A stretch of DNA of 64,000 nucleotides, taken from contig NZ_JAPDPF010000001.1 in assembly GCF_026283925.1 (NCBI RefSeq), positions 620,001 to 684,000 on the forward strand. Reading direction: 5' to 3'. The DNA is from Dyella halodurans (GTDB taxonomy: Bacteria; Pseudomonadota; Gammaproteobacteria; Xanthomonadales; Rhodanobacteraceae). The notes beneath the pieces were generated by a model that was given only the letters and a program-made list of their open reading frames with translations, made no database searches and was not told where the DNA came from. Below, piece by piece: positions 8,879-18,162 of this stretch. The translations under genes were made by a program, and so were the position numbers. The stretch's first letter is position 1, and each line of letters opens with the position of its first letter.

Positions 8879-10216
8879 ATGCGTCTGTCCCGTTATCTGT
8901 TGCCCACCTTGAAGGAAACGCCCGCCGAGGCGCAGATCGTCTCGCACCGGCTGATGCTGCGTGCGGGCATGATCCGCCAGGAGGCCGCCGGGATTTATGC
9001 CTGGTTGCCGCTGGGCCTGCAGGTACTGCGCAAGATCGAGCGCATCGTGCGCGAGGAAATGCAGCGCGCCGGTGCGCTCGAGTTGCTGATGCCGACGCTG
9101 CAACTCGCCGACCTGTGGCGCGAGAGCGGTCGCTACGATGCCTATGGTCCGGAGATGCTGCGTATCCGCGACCGCAACGAACGCGAGCTGCTGTACGGGC
9201 CGACCAACGAGGAGATGGTCACCGAGATCTTTCGCGCAAACGTGCGTTCCTACCGCGACCTGCCGATGAATCTCTATCACGTGCAGTGGAAGTTCCGCGA
9301 CGAGCAGCGGCCGCGCTTTGGGGTGTTGCGCGGGCGCGAATTCCTGATGAAGGATGCCTATTCGTTCGATCTCGACGAGGCGGCCGCCCGTCGCTCCTAC
9401 CAGCGCATGTTCGTCGCCTACCTGCGCATGTTCTCCCGCATGGGACTGACGGCGATCCCCATGCGCGCGGAAACCGGGCCGATCGGCGGCGACCTCTCGC
9501 ACGAGTTCATCGTGCTGGCCGATACCGGCGAGTCGGACGTCTATTGCGATCGCCAGTTGCTCGAGCTGCCGGTACCGGATGACCAGGTGGACTACGAGGG
9601 CGACCTCGCCGCGCTGATTGCGCCTTGGACACAGCCCTATGCCGCCACCGAGGATGTACATGACGCCGAGCGCTTCGAGCGCGAGGTGGCGGCGGAGCGC
9701 CGACTGCATACGCGAGGCATCGAAGTCGGGCAGATCTTCTACTTCGGCACCAAGTACGCCGAGCCGATGAAGGCGTTGATCACCGGCCCGGACGGCGTGG
9801 AGCGGCCGATCCATGGTGGCTCCTATGGCGTGGGTGTTTCGCGACTGGTCGGGGCCATCATCGAGGCCTGTCACGACGAGCGCGGTATCGTCTGGCCCGA
9901 CGCGGTGGCTCCGTTCCAGGTCGGCCTGATCAACCTGCAGCAGGGCAACCTGGATACGGATGCCGCCTGCGAGACCCTCTACGCTCGACTCACGCAAGCC
10001 GGCATCGAGGTGTTGTACGACGACACCGGTGCGCGGGCCGGCGGCAAGTTCGCCACTATGGATCTGATCGGCTTGCCGTGGCAGCTGGCGGTCGGGCCGC
10101 GCGAGCTGAAGCATGGACAGGTTGAATTGAAGCGACGCGCCACCGACGAGCGCAGCGTGCTCACCCTCGACGACGCGATGGCGGCCCTGCTCGATGCGCG
10201 CCCGCGACGCGATTGA
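8879..10216 (+). CDS. proS: Prolyl-tRNA synthetase, short form without the INS editing domain
   Basis: Charges tRNA-Pro with proline. 445 residues from ATG 8879 ([19 protein letters not shown]); the in-frame sequence back to 8663 overlaps argC and is not coding. Class II motifs are clear: [18 protein letters not shown] (motif 1), [28 protein letters not shown] (motif 2; split over residues about 138-166) and [15 protein letters not shown] (motif 3). The C-terminal anticodon-binding domain follows. Typical gammaproteobacterial ProRS is about 570 residues with an insertion (INS) domain between motifs 2 and 3; here only a short linker is present, as in alphaproteobacterial enzymes. This suggests acquisition from that lineage or a family-specific form. 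It sits between argC and argH. Confidence 0.93.
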   Translation: MRLSRYLLPTLKETPAEAQIVSHRLMLRAGMIRQEAAGIYAWLPLGLQVLRKIERIVREEMQRAGALELLMPTLQLADLWRESGRYDAYGPEMLRIRDRNERELLYGPTNEEMVTEIFRANVRSYRDLPMNLYHVQWKFRDEQRPRFGVLRGREFLMKDAYSFDLDEAAARRSYQRMFVAYLRMFSRMGLTAIPMRAETGPIGGDLSHEFIVLADTGESDVYCDRQLLELPVPDDQVDYEGDLAALIAPWTQPYAATEDVHDAERFEREVAAERRLHTRGIEVGQIFYFGTKYAEPMKALITGPDGVERPIHGGSYGVGVSRLVGAIIEACHDERGIVWPDAVAPFQVGLINLQQGNLDTDAACETLYARLTQAGIEVLYDDTGARAGGKFATMDLIGLPWQLAVGPRELKHGQVELKRRATDERSVLTLDDAMAALLDARPRRD

Positions 10217-10278
10217 ATTCCGTTTTTGCTTAGGCGCAGCGACTGCGCTCTCATCCATCGATACAGCAGGACACCAAC

Positions 10279-11574
10279 ATGACTCAGCCGCTCTGGCAAA
10301 AATCCAATATCAAGATCGACGCCCGCATCATGAAGTTCCTGGCCGGTGACGACGTCCTGCTGGATCGCGAGTTCTTCCTCTACGACGTCACCGCCAGCAA
10401 GGCGCATGTGGAAGGACTGGCGAATATCGGCGTGGTCAGCGCGGACGAGGCCACCGCACTCAAGCGTGAGCTGGATGTACTCGCCGAGGACTTTCGCGCC
10501 GGCAGCTTCGTGCTCGACGATCGCTATGAAGACTGCCACTCCGCGATCGAAGCACGTCTCACCGAGCGCCTCGGCGATGCCGGCCGCCGCGTGCATACCG
10601 GCCGCAGCCGCAATGACCAGATCCTGGTGGCCACGCGGCTATGGCTGAAGGACCAGCTGGCCACGCTGGAGCAGCACTGCCGCGCCATCGCCGCCGTCTG
10701 CCTGGACCGTGCGGCCCAGCCGGCGCTGCCGCTGCCGGGCTATACCCACCTGCAGCGCGCGGTGGTGTCGTCCACCGGCATGTGGTTTGCGGGCTTTGCC
10801 GAGGGCTTTATCGACAATGCGCTGCGTGCGCGCCAGACCGCGGCCCTGATCGACGCCAATCCGCTGGGCACCGCCGCCGGCTATGGCGTGAATATGAAGC
10901 TTGACCGCGAGCACACGACGGCGGCATTGGGCTTTGCACGCATGCAGATCTCGCCGATCTATGCCCAGTTGTCCCGTGGCAAGTTCGAAATGGCCGTGCT
11001 CGAAGCCATCGCCGGCGCGCTGCTGGACGTGCGTCGCCTGGCCTGGGATTTGTCGCTGTTCACCACGGCGGAATTCGATTTCGTGAAGCTGCCGTCCGAA
11101 TACACCACGGGCAGCTCGATCATGCCGAACAAGCGCAACCCGGACGTGGTCGAGCTGCTGCGCGCCAGCTACGCCAGCGTGGCCGCGGCGCGCACCGAGA
11201 TCGAGCAGCTGCTGTCGCTTCCTTCGGGCTACCAGCGCGACCTGCAGTTCTCCAAGGGCTCGCTGTTCCATGGCTGTCGCCATGGCCTGGCCGCGCTGGA
11301 GCTGATGCCGGACCTGTTGGCCCGCATGACCTGGAATGAACCGGCCATGCGCGCCGCGATCGAGCCGGCCATGTACGCCACCGACGTGGCGATCGAGCAG
11401 GCGGCGGCGGGCGTGCCGTTCCGCGACGCCTACCGCGCGGCGGCCGATGCGGCGGCTTCAGCCGGCGCAGGCCGGACGCCGGAGGGCAGCCTGGCGGCGC
11501 GCGTGTCACCGGGTTCGGGCAACGACCTCCGCCTGGACGAATTGCGCGCTAGACTCGGCCATCTGGACGGCTAA
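10279..11574 (+). CDS. argH: Argininosuccinate lyase
   Basis: Splits argininosuccinate into arginine and fumarate, the last pathway step. 431 residues. The superfamily signature [13 protein letters not shown] lies at about residues 277-289. [10 protein letters not shown] and GYTHLQRAV supply further active-site residues. A good ribosome site (GCAGGA) precedes ATG 10279. It follows proS by 62 bp and is followed after 3 bp by a cupin gene. No truncation or frameshift seen. Confidence 0.95.
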   Translation: MTQPLWQKSNIKIDARIMKFLAGDDVLLDREFFLYDVTASKAHVEGLANIGVVSADEATALKRELDVLAEDFRAGSFVLDDRYEDCHSAIEARLTERLGDAGRRVHTGRSRNDQILVATRLWLKDQLATLEQHCRAIAAVCLDRAAQPALPLPGYTHLQRAVVSSTGMWFAGFAEGFIDNALRARQTAALIDANPLGTAAGYGVNMKLDREHTTAALGFARMQISPIYAQLSRGKFEMAVLEAIAGALLDVRRLAWDLSLFTTAEFDFVKLPSEYTTGSSIMPNKRNPDVVELLRASYASVAAARTEIEQLLSLPSGYQRDLQFSKGSLFHGCRHGLAALELMPDLLARMTWNEPAMRAAIEPAMYATDVAIEQAAAGVPFRDAYRAAADAAASAGAGRTPEGSLAARVSPGSGNDLRLDELRARLGHLDG

Positions 11575-11577
11575 ACG

Positions 11578-11946
11578 GTGAATGGCATGGGGACCGTCAG
11601 TACGGGGAATGCCGAACATTATCGCTGGGGGCAGGGCTGCGACGGCTGGCACCTGCTGGCCGGCGACGACCTGAGCGTGATCGAGGAGCGCATGCCGCCC
11701 GGTGCCGCCGAAGTGCGCCACCGGCATGCGCGCTCACGGCAGTTTTTCTATGCCCTCGAGGGCACGCTGACCCTGGAGCTGGAGGGCGAGGTTCACCAGC
11801 TGCAGCAGGGACAGGGCCTGCACGTGCCTGCAGGAGCAGCCCATCAGGCCCGTAACGACGGTCGTGCCGATGCGCGCTTCCTGGTGGTCTCCGCGCCCCG
11901 AAGCCATGGTGATCGCATCGCGGCGCCCCGGGAGGCCGAGGCATGA
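11578..11946 (+). CDS. Small single-domain cupin protein
   Basis: 122 residues from GTG 11578 (an ATG at 11587 is equally possible). The two cupin motifs are visible: RHRHARSRQFFYALEGTLTLELEG (split across residues about 42-65) and GQGLHVPAGAAHQARN. The His/Glu pattern suggests a bound metal. Substrate unknown. Its stop overlaps the proB ATG (ATGA at 11943), so it is translated with the arginine/proline genes. It could be a stray passenger or an accessory enzyme; nothing in the sequence decides. Confidence 0.82.
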   Translation: MNGMGTVSTGNAEHYRWGQGCDGWHLLAGDDLSVIEERMPPGAAEVRHRHARSRQFFYALEGTLTLELEGEVHQLQQGQGLHVPAGAAHQARNDGRADARFLVVSAPRSHGDRIAAPREAEA

Positions 11947-13118
11947 GCATCGCGTCGGCACGGCCAGCCTTACCTGAGCAGCCGTTGCCGGCCTGGCGAC
12001 GCGCCGTGTTGAAAGTTGGCAGCAGCCTGCTGGCGGCCGACGGGGGCGGGCTGAATGCCCGCTACGCGGAGGCCTTGGCGGGCTTTATCAGCGCCAGTCG
12101 CGAGCAGGGCCGGGAGGTGATCCTGGTCTCTTCCGGCGCCGTGGCGGCAGGGCGGGCCTTGCTGCGCCAACACGTGCCGTCCGGCGGCGACCTGGCCGCC
12201 CGGCAGGCGCTGGCGGCGCTGGGCCAAGCCCCGATGATCGCCTTATGGCAGTCGCTCGGCACGCGGCCGGTGGCGCAGGTGCTGCTGACGCACGATGACT
12301 TGCGTAACCGCCGCCGTTACCTCAATGCGCGAGCCACCTTGCGCGAGTTGCTGGCGCTCGACGTCCTGCCCGTGGTCAACGAGAACGACACCGTGGCGGT
12401 GGACGAGCTGAAGCTCGGCGACAACGACAATCTAGCTGCCATCGTCGCGGCCCTGGTCGATGCCGACCTCTTGTTGATCGCCTCCGACGTCGATGCGCTC
12501 TACAGCGCGGACCCGCGCCGCGATCCTGCCGCCGTGCCGATCACCCGGGTGGATGCGCTCACTCCCGAGCTGCTGGCCATGGCCGGTGGCAGCGGCAGCA
12601 GCGTCGGCACCGGTGGCATGCGCACCAAATTGGAGGCGGCCACCAAGGCGGCCGGGGCTGGCATCGCCACCGCGCTGTTCAGCGGTCGCGACGAGGCGAC
12701 GGTCAGCGCGCTGGCGCGCGGTTTTCTGCGCGGCACCCTGATTGCCGCCTGGGGGACGCGCATGCAGGCGCGCAAGTACTGGCTTCGCCATGCGCCGGCC
12801 GCACCCGGACGTATCCGCGTGGACGCAGGCGCCGCACGTGCGCTCGCGGGCGGTCGCGCTTCCTTGCTGCCGGGCGGTGTGCTCGGGGTCGAGGGGGACT
12901 TTCAGCGTGGCGACCTGGTGGAAATTGTCGACGAGGCCGACCAGCCCGTGGCGCGTGGCCTGTGCCAGTACGGGGCGACAGAAGCCCGGCGCCTGGCGGG
13001 TCGGCATAGCCGCGAGATCGAACAGGTATTGGGCTATAGCTATGGCGCCGAGGTCGTGCATCGCGACGACCTGGCCAGCCTGGCCCACGCCGAAATGACC
13101 GGGGAACGCACGGCATGA
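11943..13118 (+). CDS. proB: Glutamate 5-kinase
   Basis: Phosphorylates glutamate in the first step of proline synthesis. 391 residues: an amino-acid-kinase domain at about 20-260 ([62 protein letters not shown]) and a C-terminal PUA domain from about residue 285 ([15 protein letters not shown]...). The PUA domain is typical of enteric-type ProB with feedback inhibition by proline. The first ~17 residues are a non-homologous leader, so a start a little downstream is possible. Overlaps the cupin gene and proA by ATGA, a tightly coupled trio. Confidence 0.95.
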   Translation: MSIASARPALPEQPLPAWRRAVLKVGSSLLAADGGGLNARYAEALAGFISASREQGREVILVSSGAVAAGRALLRQHVPSGGDLAARQALAALGQAPMIALWQSLGTRPVAQVLLTHDDLRNRRRYLNARATLRELLALDVLPVVNENDTVAVDELKLGDNDNLAAIVAALVDADLLLIASDVDALYSADPRRDPAAVPITRVDALTPELLAMAGGSGSSVGTGGMRTKLEAATKAAGAGIATALFSGRDEATVSALARGFLRGTLIAAWGTRMQARKYWLRHAPAAPGRIRVDAGAARALAGGRASLLPGGVLGVEGDFQRGDLVEIVDEADQPVARGLCQYGATEARRLAGRHSREIEQVLGYSYGAEVVHRDDLASLAHAEMTGERTA

Positions 13119-14398
13119 GCGATATCCGTTCACTCGCACTGGCCTGTCGCGATGCGGCGCCGCTGATGGCGGCGCTGGACACGGCAGCCAAGATGGCACT
13201 GCTGCATGACATGGCGTCGTCGCTGGAGCAACACGGCGACGCGATCCTGGCCGCGAATGCGCGCGACATGCAGCAAGCGCTCGACAAGGGCTTGCACGGC
13301 GCCATGCTGGACCGGCTGCGCCTGGATGCCACGCGCATCGCAGCAATCGCCCAGGCCTTGCGCGAGGTGGCCGGGCTGCCCGACCCGGTTGGCGTAGTCA
13401 CTCGTCGCGAGACGCGGCCTAACGGTATCGCGGTGGAGCGGGTACGCATTCCGCTGGGCGTGGTGGCGATGATCTACGAGGCGCGCCCCAATGTGACGGC
13501 GGATGCGGCAGCGCTGTGCCTCAAGGCAGGCAACGCGGTGATCCTGCGCGGCGGGTCGGAGGCACTGCATTCAAATCTGGCTATCGCGGCAGCGCTGCAC
13601 GACGCGTTGCGCGCCCATGGCTTGCCCGAAGCCGCCATCACCTTGCTGCAGGATCTGCGTCGCGAAGCGATGGTGGAACTGCTGCAGTTGACCGATATCG
13701 TCGATCTCGCGATTCCACGTGGTGGCGAAGGCCTGATCCGCTTCGTCGCCGAGCACGCGCGCGTTCCGGTGATCAAGCACTACAAGGGCGTTTGCCATCT
13801 CTTCGTGGACAGCGCTGCCGATGTTGCGCTGGCCCTGAACCTGCTCGTCGATGGCAAGACCTCACGTCCAGGCGTATGCAATGCGCTGGAGACCTTGCTG
13901 GTACACAAGGATGTGGCTGGGGCCTTCCTGCCCCGCGCCGCGCACGTGTTGCGCGAGCGTGGCGTGGAGCTGCGCGGTGATCCGGCCACCTGCCGCCTGG
14001 TGCCAGATACGAAAGCGGCGACGGAGGACGACTACGCCGCGGAGTTTCTCGATCTGATCCTGGCGGTGCGCGTGGTGGAGGATCTCGACCAGGCAATCGC
14101 CCATATCCGGCGCTACAGTTCCGACCATACCGAAGTGATCGCCACGCGTGACGAGGCGGCCGCGCAACGCTTCGTGCAGGCATTGCGCTCCGCGGTGGTC
14201 ATGGTCAACGCGTCCTCGCGTTTCTCCGACGGCGGCGAGCTAGGCCTGGGTGCGGAGATCGGCATCTCGACCACGCGCCTGCATGCTTACGGACCGATGG
14301 GGGCGGAGTCGTTGACGATCGAGCGCTTCGTGGTGCGCGGTGAAGGGCAGCTGCGGCATCCACAGAGCCGCATCGAGGATCCCGGCCAGGGCCCCTGA
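13115..14398 (+). CDS. proA: Gamma-glutamyl phosphate reductase
   Basis: Reduces gamma-glutamyl phosphate to glutamate semialdehyde, which cyclises toward proline. 427 residues, aldehyde-dehydrogenase-like fold. Family segments: [59 protein letters not shown] (contains the catalytic Cys) and [20 protein letters not shown]. Its ATG overlaps the proB stop. It is the last gene of the run; the inverted repeat at 14407 separates it from convergent kynU. Confidence 0.95.
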   Translation: MSDIRSLALACRDAAPLMAALDTAAKMALLHDMASSLEQHGDAILAANARDMQQALDKGLHGAMLDRLRLDATRIAAIAQALREVAGLPDPVGVVTRRETRPNGIAVERVRIPLGVVAMIYEARPNVTADAAALCLKAGNAVILRGGSEALHSNLAIAAALHDALRAHGLPEAAITLLQDLRREAMVELLQLTDIVDLAIPRGGEGLIRFVAEHARVPVIKHYKGVCHLFVDSAADVALALNLLVDGKTSRPGVCNALETLLVHKDVAGAFLPRAAHVLRERGVELRGDPATCRLVPDTKAATEDDYAAEFLDLILAVRVVEDLDQAIAHIRRYSSDHTEVIATRDEAAAQRFVQALRSAVVMVNASSRFSDGGELGLGAEIGISTTRLHAYGPMGAESLTIERFVVRGEGQLRHPQSRIEDPGQGP

Positions 14399-14406
14399 TT
14401 TCGCAC

Positions 14407-14481
14407 TGTAGGAGCGCACCCAGTGCGCGATCACGGCGTCGCCGCTGCGTAGGCTTTTCGCGCACTGGGTGCGCTCCTACA
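14407..14481. repeat. Perfect 24-bp inverted repeat between proA and kynU
   Basis: Arms 14407-14430 (beginning TGTAGGAGCGCACC) and 14458-14481 (ending GGTGCGCTCCTACA) are exact reverse complements, 27 bp apart. The TGTAGGAGCGCACC core resembles REP/BIME elements dispersed in many Xanthomonadales and Pseudomonas genomes. Placed between convergent genes, it may also act as a two-way terminator. Confidence 0.8.
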
Positions 14482-14533
14482 ACGGTCTCCTGTGACGCGA
14501 CCGGCCACCCCGCCGTCGCGAGTCGTTGTCGAT

Positions 14534-15823
14534 TCAGGCGGCGGGCGTAGCCCAGGCCTTGACCGCTTCCACAAACGCCCAGCAATCCGCAAACCGGTTG
14601 TACAAAGGCGCCGGCGAAATCCGAATCACATCCGGCTCGCGCCAGTCACCGATGATGCCGTGCTCCATCAGATACTCGAACAACGCGCGACCCCGCTCGC
14701 GACCACCCAGCACGCGGATCGACAGCTGCGCACCACGGCGTTCCGGATCGGCAGGCGTCACCACCTCGAGCACATGACTCAACTGCGTGTGCACCAGCCA
14801 TTCAAGATAACCGGTGAGTCGCAGTGATTTCTCGCGCAATCGCGGCATGCCTGCGCGGCGGAAGATCTCCAGGGATACGCGCAAGGGAGCCAGCGCGAGG
14901 ATCGGTGGATTGGAAAGCTGCCAGCCGTCGGCGCCATAGGTGGGCACAAACTGCGGACCCATCTGGAAGCGGGTGGTCTTGTCGTGGCCCCACCAGCCAG
15001 CGAAGCGCGGCAAGGCGGTACGCGCGTGGCGTTCGTGCACGAAGGCACCACCGACCGCGCCAGGGCCGCTATTGAGGTATTTGTAGCTGCACCAGATGGC
15101 GAAGTCGGCGCCGCTGTCGTGCAGTTGCAGCGGGAGGTTGCCCACGGCATGCGCGAGATCGAAACCGACTATGCAGCCATGGCGGTTGGCGAGCCGCGTG
15201 ATGGCGGCCAGATCGAACGCCTGACCGGTGCGGTACTGGATGCCGGGCAGCATCACCAGAGCAATACGCGAACCGTGCTCGGCCAGCACCCGTTCGATGG
15301 CAGCCATCGAGGTGGTGCCGTTCGGTTCATCGCTTTGCAGTTCGATCAGCGCGGTGGCGGGGTCGAAACCGTGGAAGCGGACCTGCGATTCCACCGCGTA
15401 GCGATCGGTAGGGAAGGCGCCCGCTTCGATCAGGATGGCGTGCCGCTCCGGCGTCGGGCGATAGAAGCTCACCATCATCAAGTGCAGGTTCACGCCCAGC
15501 GTGTTCATCGCCACGACTTCGGCAGGCTGGGCGCCCACCACCGTCGCGAGGTCGTCGCGCACGAACTCGTGGTAGTCCATCCACGGCAGGCGGCCCTTGA
15601 AATGGCCTTCCACGCCCAGCTCGCCCCAGTAGTCCAGTTCGCTGTTCAGCGCGGGGCGCACGGCCCGCGGTTGCAGACCCAGCGAATTGCCGCAGAAGTA
15701 GTGGCTGTCGCGGCCCTCATGCGGCGGAATATGGAACTCGTCGCGGAAGTGGCGCAGCGGGTCGGCGGCATCCTGGGCCTGCGCCCAGGCAAGGGTGGCT
15801 TCGTACGGTGCGGACATCGGCAT
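14534..15823 (-). CDS. kynU: Kynureninase
   Basis: PLP enzyme that cleaves kynurenine or 3-hydroxykynurenine to (3-hydroxy)anthranilate and alanine. 429 residues, the normal size. CGNSLGLQP near residue 44, FDLAHAVGNLPL with Asp222, and WCSYKYLNSGPG with the Schiff-base Lys248 are all typical. The start is MPMSAPYEA or MSAPYEA, two codons apart. It lies 52 bp downstream of the small secreted protein gene and in the same direction as the ACMSD gene, giving a kynurenine-pathway group. kynA and kynB are not in the window. Confidence 0.95.
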   Translation of the reverse strand: MPMSAPYEATLAWAQAQDAADPLRHFRDEFHIPPHEGRDSHYFCGNSLGLQPRAVRPALNSELDYWGELGVEGHFKGRLPWMDYHEFVRDDLATVVGAQPAEVVAMNTLGVNLHLMMVSFYRPTPERHAILIEAGAFPTDRYAVESQVRFHGFDPATALIELQSDEPNGTTSMAAIERVLAEHGSRIALVMLPGIQYRTGQAFDLAAITRLANRHGCIVGFDLAHAVGNLPLQLHDSGADFAIWCSYKYLNSGPGAVGGAFVHERHARTALPRFAGWWGHDKTTRFQMGPQFVPTYGADGWQLSNPPILALAPLRVSLEIFRRAGMPRLREKSLRLTGYLEWLVHTQLSHVLEVVTPADPERRGAQLSIRVLGGRERGRALFEYLMEHGIIGDWREPDVIRISPAPLYNRFADCWAFVEAVKAWATPAA

Positions 15824-15875
15824 TCTCGTGCAGTGCGCATGGCGCCCGGTGAAGGGCGCGATGCGGTGAACCGGT

Positions 15876-16382
15876 TTACTTCAGGCGCGCCGCAATGGCG
15901 TCGCAACCCTTGTCGAAGGCAGCCTTCCAGGCGGGGCCCGCCTGGCTCTGGCTGGGGCGCACGCAGCGCAACTGGATGGCGTGGTTGCCCTTGAGCCAGT
16001 AGCGCTCGGTGTAGCTGAACTGCGCGCCGTTTTCCTGTGCGGTATAGACGAAGTTGTCGGCGGCCTGCGAGGCGCTGGTCTGGAAGCCGGTCAGCGCCTT
16101 CGCCTTGCTCATGGCGCCGCTCACGTACTGCTGGAAGGCGTTGGTATCGGCCACCTGCTTCACCGTGACGGTCACCCGGGCAAGGCTGCTGGCGGCCGTG
16201 GGCGAGGGATCCGGCACCTGGAAGACGCGCACTTCCGGATCGCCCTGCGTTTCCATGATGCTCACCCATGCGTCCGGCGTGCTGAAGCTGACGCTGCCGT
16301 CGGCCATGGTGACGTCCGTGGCGTGGGCTGCGCTGGCCAGCACGAGGGCGCTGGCGAGAACCATCTGGCGGAAAAAGCTCAT
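15876..16382 (-). CDS. Secreted protein of unknown function in the kynurenine group
   Basis: 168 residues from the ATG at 16382 (MSFFRQMVLASALVLASAAHA, a clear signal peptide cut after AHA). GGAG is a good ribosome site upstream; an upstream extension to 16436 is not supported. The mature protein (about 147 residues) has two Cys (in LRCVRPSQS and KGCDAIAA), which could form a disulfide. No domain is recognised. Its ATG overlaps the TGA of the ACMSD gene, so the two are translationally coupled. A role in envelope response or aromatic uptake would be speculation. Confidence 0.8.
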   Translation of the reverse strand: MSFFRQMVLASALVLASAAHATDVTMADGSVSFSTPDAWVSIMETQGDPEVRVFQVPDPSPTAASSLARVTVTVKQVADTNAFQQYVSGAMSKAKALTGFQTSASQAADNFVYTAQENGAQFSYTERYWLKGNHAIQLRCVRPSQSQAGPAWKAAFDKGCDAIAARLK

Positions 16383-17410
16383 GCCTGCTCCTGTGAGGCG
16401 GTGGGTTCGAAACGGTGGAGTGATAGCCCCAACCATTCCAGTGCGGTGCCGTGGAATAGTCGGGCACGGTCGGCGTCGTCGAGACCCAAGGCCTCGATGC
16501 CGCTACCCGGATGTTGCTCCCCCAGCGGGAAAGGATAGTCGGTACCCAGCATGACGCGGTCGACGCCGGTCACATCCAGGAGATAGCGCAAGGCATGCGG
16601 GTCGTGCACGCAGGAGTCGAAATACAGGCGCTGGAGGTATTCGCGCGGATTGCGCGGGTTGTCGGTCGCCACCAGGTCCGGGCGCATGCGGAAGCCATGC
16701 TCGATACGGCCGATGCTCCACGGAAAGCTGCCGCCGCCATGGGCCAGCATCACGCGCAGCTTCGGCAGCCGCTCGAGCACGCCACCGAACACCAGGCAGC
16801 AGCCCGCGCGCGATTGTTCCGCCGGCATGCCGACCAGCCAGGGCAGCCAGTACTTGGGCATGCTGGCTGCACCCATCATGTCCCAGGGATGGACCAGGAC
16901 GGCGGCGCCGAGATCGGCGGCCGCCTCGAAGAACGGAAACAGCTCCGGCGCGTCCAGGTTCCAGTCGTTGCAATGCGAGCCGATCTGCACGCCTTGCAGG
17001 CCCAGTTCGTCGATGCAGCGCTCCAGCTCACGAATGGCCAGCTCGGGCGACTGCAGCGGCACCGTGCCGATGCCGGCGTAGTGACGCGGATAGTCGTTGC
17101 ACAAGCGGGCGGTCTCGTCGTTCAGGTGCCGATGCAGCTCCAGCGCCTGGTAGCCCGGTGCCCAATAGGAGAACAGCACCGGCACGGTCGAGATGACCTG
17201 TACGCCGACGCCAAAACGCGCGTAATCGTCGATCCGGTGCTGGGGATCGAAGGCCGAATCCCACACCTCGCGGAAGAACTTGCCGTCCTTGTAGATACGG
17301 TGGCGCCCATCGTTGTGGATCATCACCGGAAAGCGTTCGTCCCCGTATTTGGCCGCCAGATTCGGCCAGTCGCGGGGCAGGATGTGAGCGTGGGTATCGA
17401 TCTTGAGCAT
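16379..17410 (-). CDS. nbaD: 2-amino-3-carboxymuconate-6-semialdehyde decarboxylase (ACMSD)
   Basis: Decarboxylates ACMS from 3-hydroxyanthranilate ring cleavage, diverting tryptophan carbon to the 2-aminomuconate route instead of quinolinate. 343 residues of the amidohydrolase (ACMSD) family. Zinc ligands: THAHILP (HxH) near residue 6, a His in LVHPWDMMGAASMPKYW, HGGGSFPWSIGRIEHG, and the Asp of MLGTDYPFPLGEQHPG. The motif NDGRHRIYKDGKFFREVW is characteristic of bacterial ACMSD. Adjacent kynU supports the assignment. Symbol nbaD is from the Pseudomonas nitrobenzoate pathway. Confidence 0.9.
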   Translation of the reverse strand: MLKIDTHAHILPRDWPNLAAKYGDERFPVMIHNDGRHRIYKDGKFFREVWDSAFDPQHRIDDYARFGVGVQVISTVPVLFSYWAPGYQALELHRHLNDETARLCNDYPRHYAGIGTVPLQSPELAIRELERCIDELGLQGVQIGSHCNDWNLDAPELFPFFEAAADLGAAVLVHPWDMMGAASMPKYWLPWLVGMPAEQSRAGCCLVFGGVLERLPKLRVMLAHGGGSFPWSIGRIEHGFRMRPDLVATDNPRNPREYLQRLYFDSCVHDPHALRYLLDVTGVDRVMLGTDYPFPLGEQHPGSGIEALGLDDADRARLFHGTALEWLGLSLHRFEPTASQEQA

Positions 17411-17591
17411 GGGTCCCAGTGTAAGTCCTGGATGGGTGGGCGTCGCGGGGGGGGGCTATGGGGCCATCCAGCGCAGCCGCGTTACCCGGCCAAACGCGGG
17501 ATCAGGGCGTTTCCGGCGGCCTTCGGCGTGCATTTGCCACCGATTTGCCGGCATCATCGGCAGGGTGATCACGCCAGCTGCTGGGGGCACC

Positions 17592-17966
17592 ATGAAATTC
17601 CTGATGATGATCTACAACGACGATAGCTTGCTGAACGCGCTGCCGGCGGGCGAATTCGACCGCATGATGCGCGGTTGTTTCATCCACGCCGATGAGCTGC
17701 GCGCCGAAGGCTGCCTGCTCGATACGATGCAGCTGGAGCCGCCGGCGCAGGCGAAATCGCTGCGCATGCGTGACAGCAAGATGAGCGTGCTGGACGGGCC
17801 GTTTGCCGAGGCCAAGGAATACCTCGGCGGCTTCAACCTGATCGAGGCGGCGGACATGGATGAGGCGGTGAAAATCGCCATGGCGTTCCCATGGTCGCGG
17901 ACGGGGCGGATTGAGATTCGCCCGGTGAGGGATACGGACGCCGTGCGGAAGCGCGTAGGGGTGTGA
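17592..17966 (+). CDS. YCII/DGPF-domain protein
   Basis: 124 residues from ATG 17592; the longer frame from 17403 is upstream noise. It starts MKFLMMIYNDDSLLNAL and contains SVLDGPFAEAKEYLGGFNLIEA, the DGPF motif of the YCII-related family of small dimeric barrel proteins (often next to ECF sigma factors). It ends with a basic tail. No sigma factor is adjacent. Function unknown. Confidence 0.85.
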   Translation: MKFLMMIYNDDSLLNALPAGEFDRMMRGCFIHADELRAEGCLLDTMQLEPPAQAKSLRMRDSKMSVLDGPFAEAKEYLGGFNLIEAADMDEAVKIAMAFPWSRTGRIEIRPVRDTDAVRKRVGV

Positions 17967-17976
17967 GCTCCGGCTT

Positions 17977-18152
17977 CCTCTCCCCTCTGGGCGACCCGAA
18001 GGTCGTCCCGGTGGGAGAGAGGACTGAGGCGAGCCCCGAAATGGGGGTGAAGGGCGGGTGCTCGCGGTGGCGTTGCTACAGAGCCGGCTTCGGGTCCTGC
18101 GTTGTCGCAAGATTGACCCCTCACCCCAACCCTCTCCCCGGAGGGGAGAGGG
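17977..18152. repeat. Pair of palindromic C/G-rich repeats between convergent genes
   Basis: The first (about 17977-18022) pairs CCTCTCCC with GGGAGAG around an inner GACC-CGAA-GGTC hairpin. The second (18130-18152) is a perfect 10-bp stem, CCCTCTCCCC with GGGGAGAGGG, and a GGA loop, preceded by CCCTCACCCCAAC. Dispersed copies of the second motif are widespread in proteobacterial genomes. Position between the YCII gene (plus) and the FUSC gene (minus) would allow a two-way terminator role. Confidence 0.65.
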
Positions 18153-18162
18153 AGCAGGGCGA

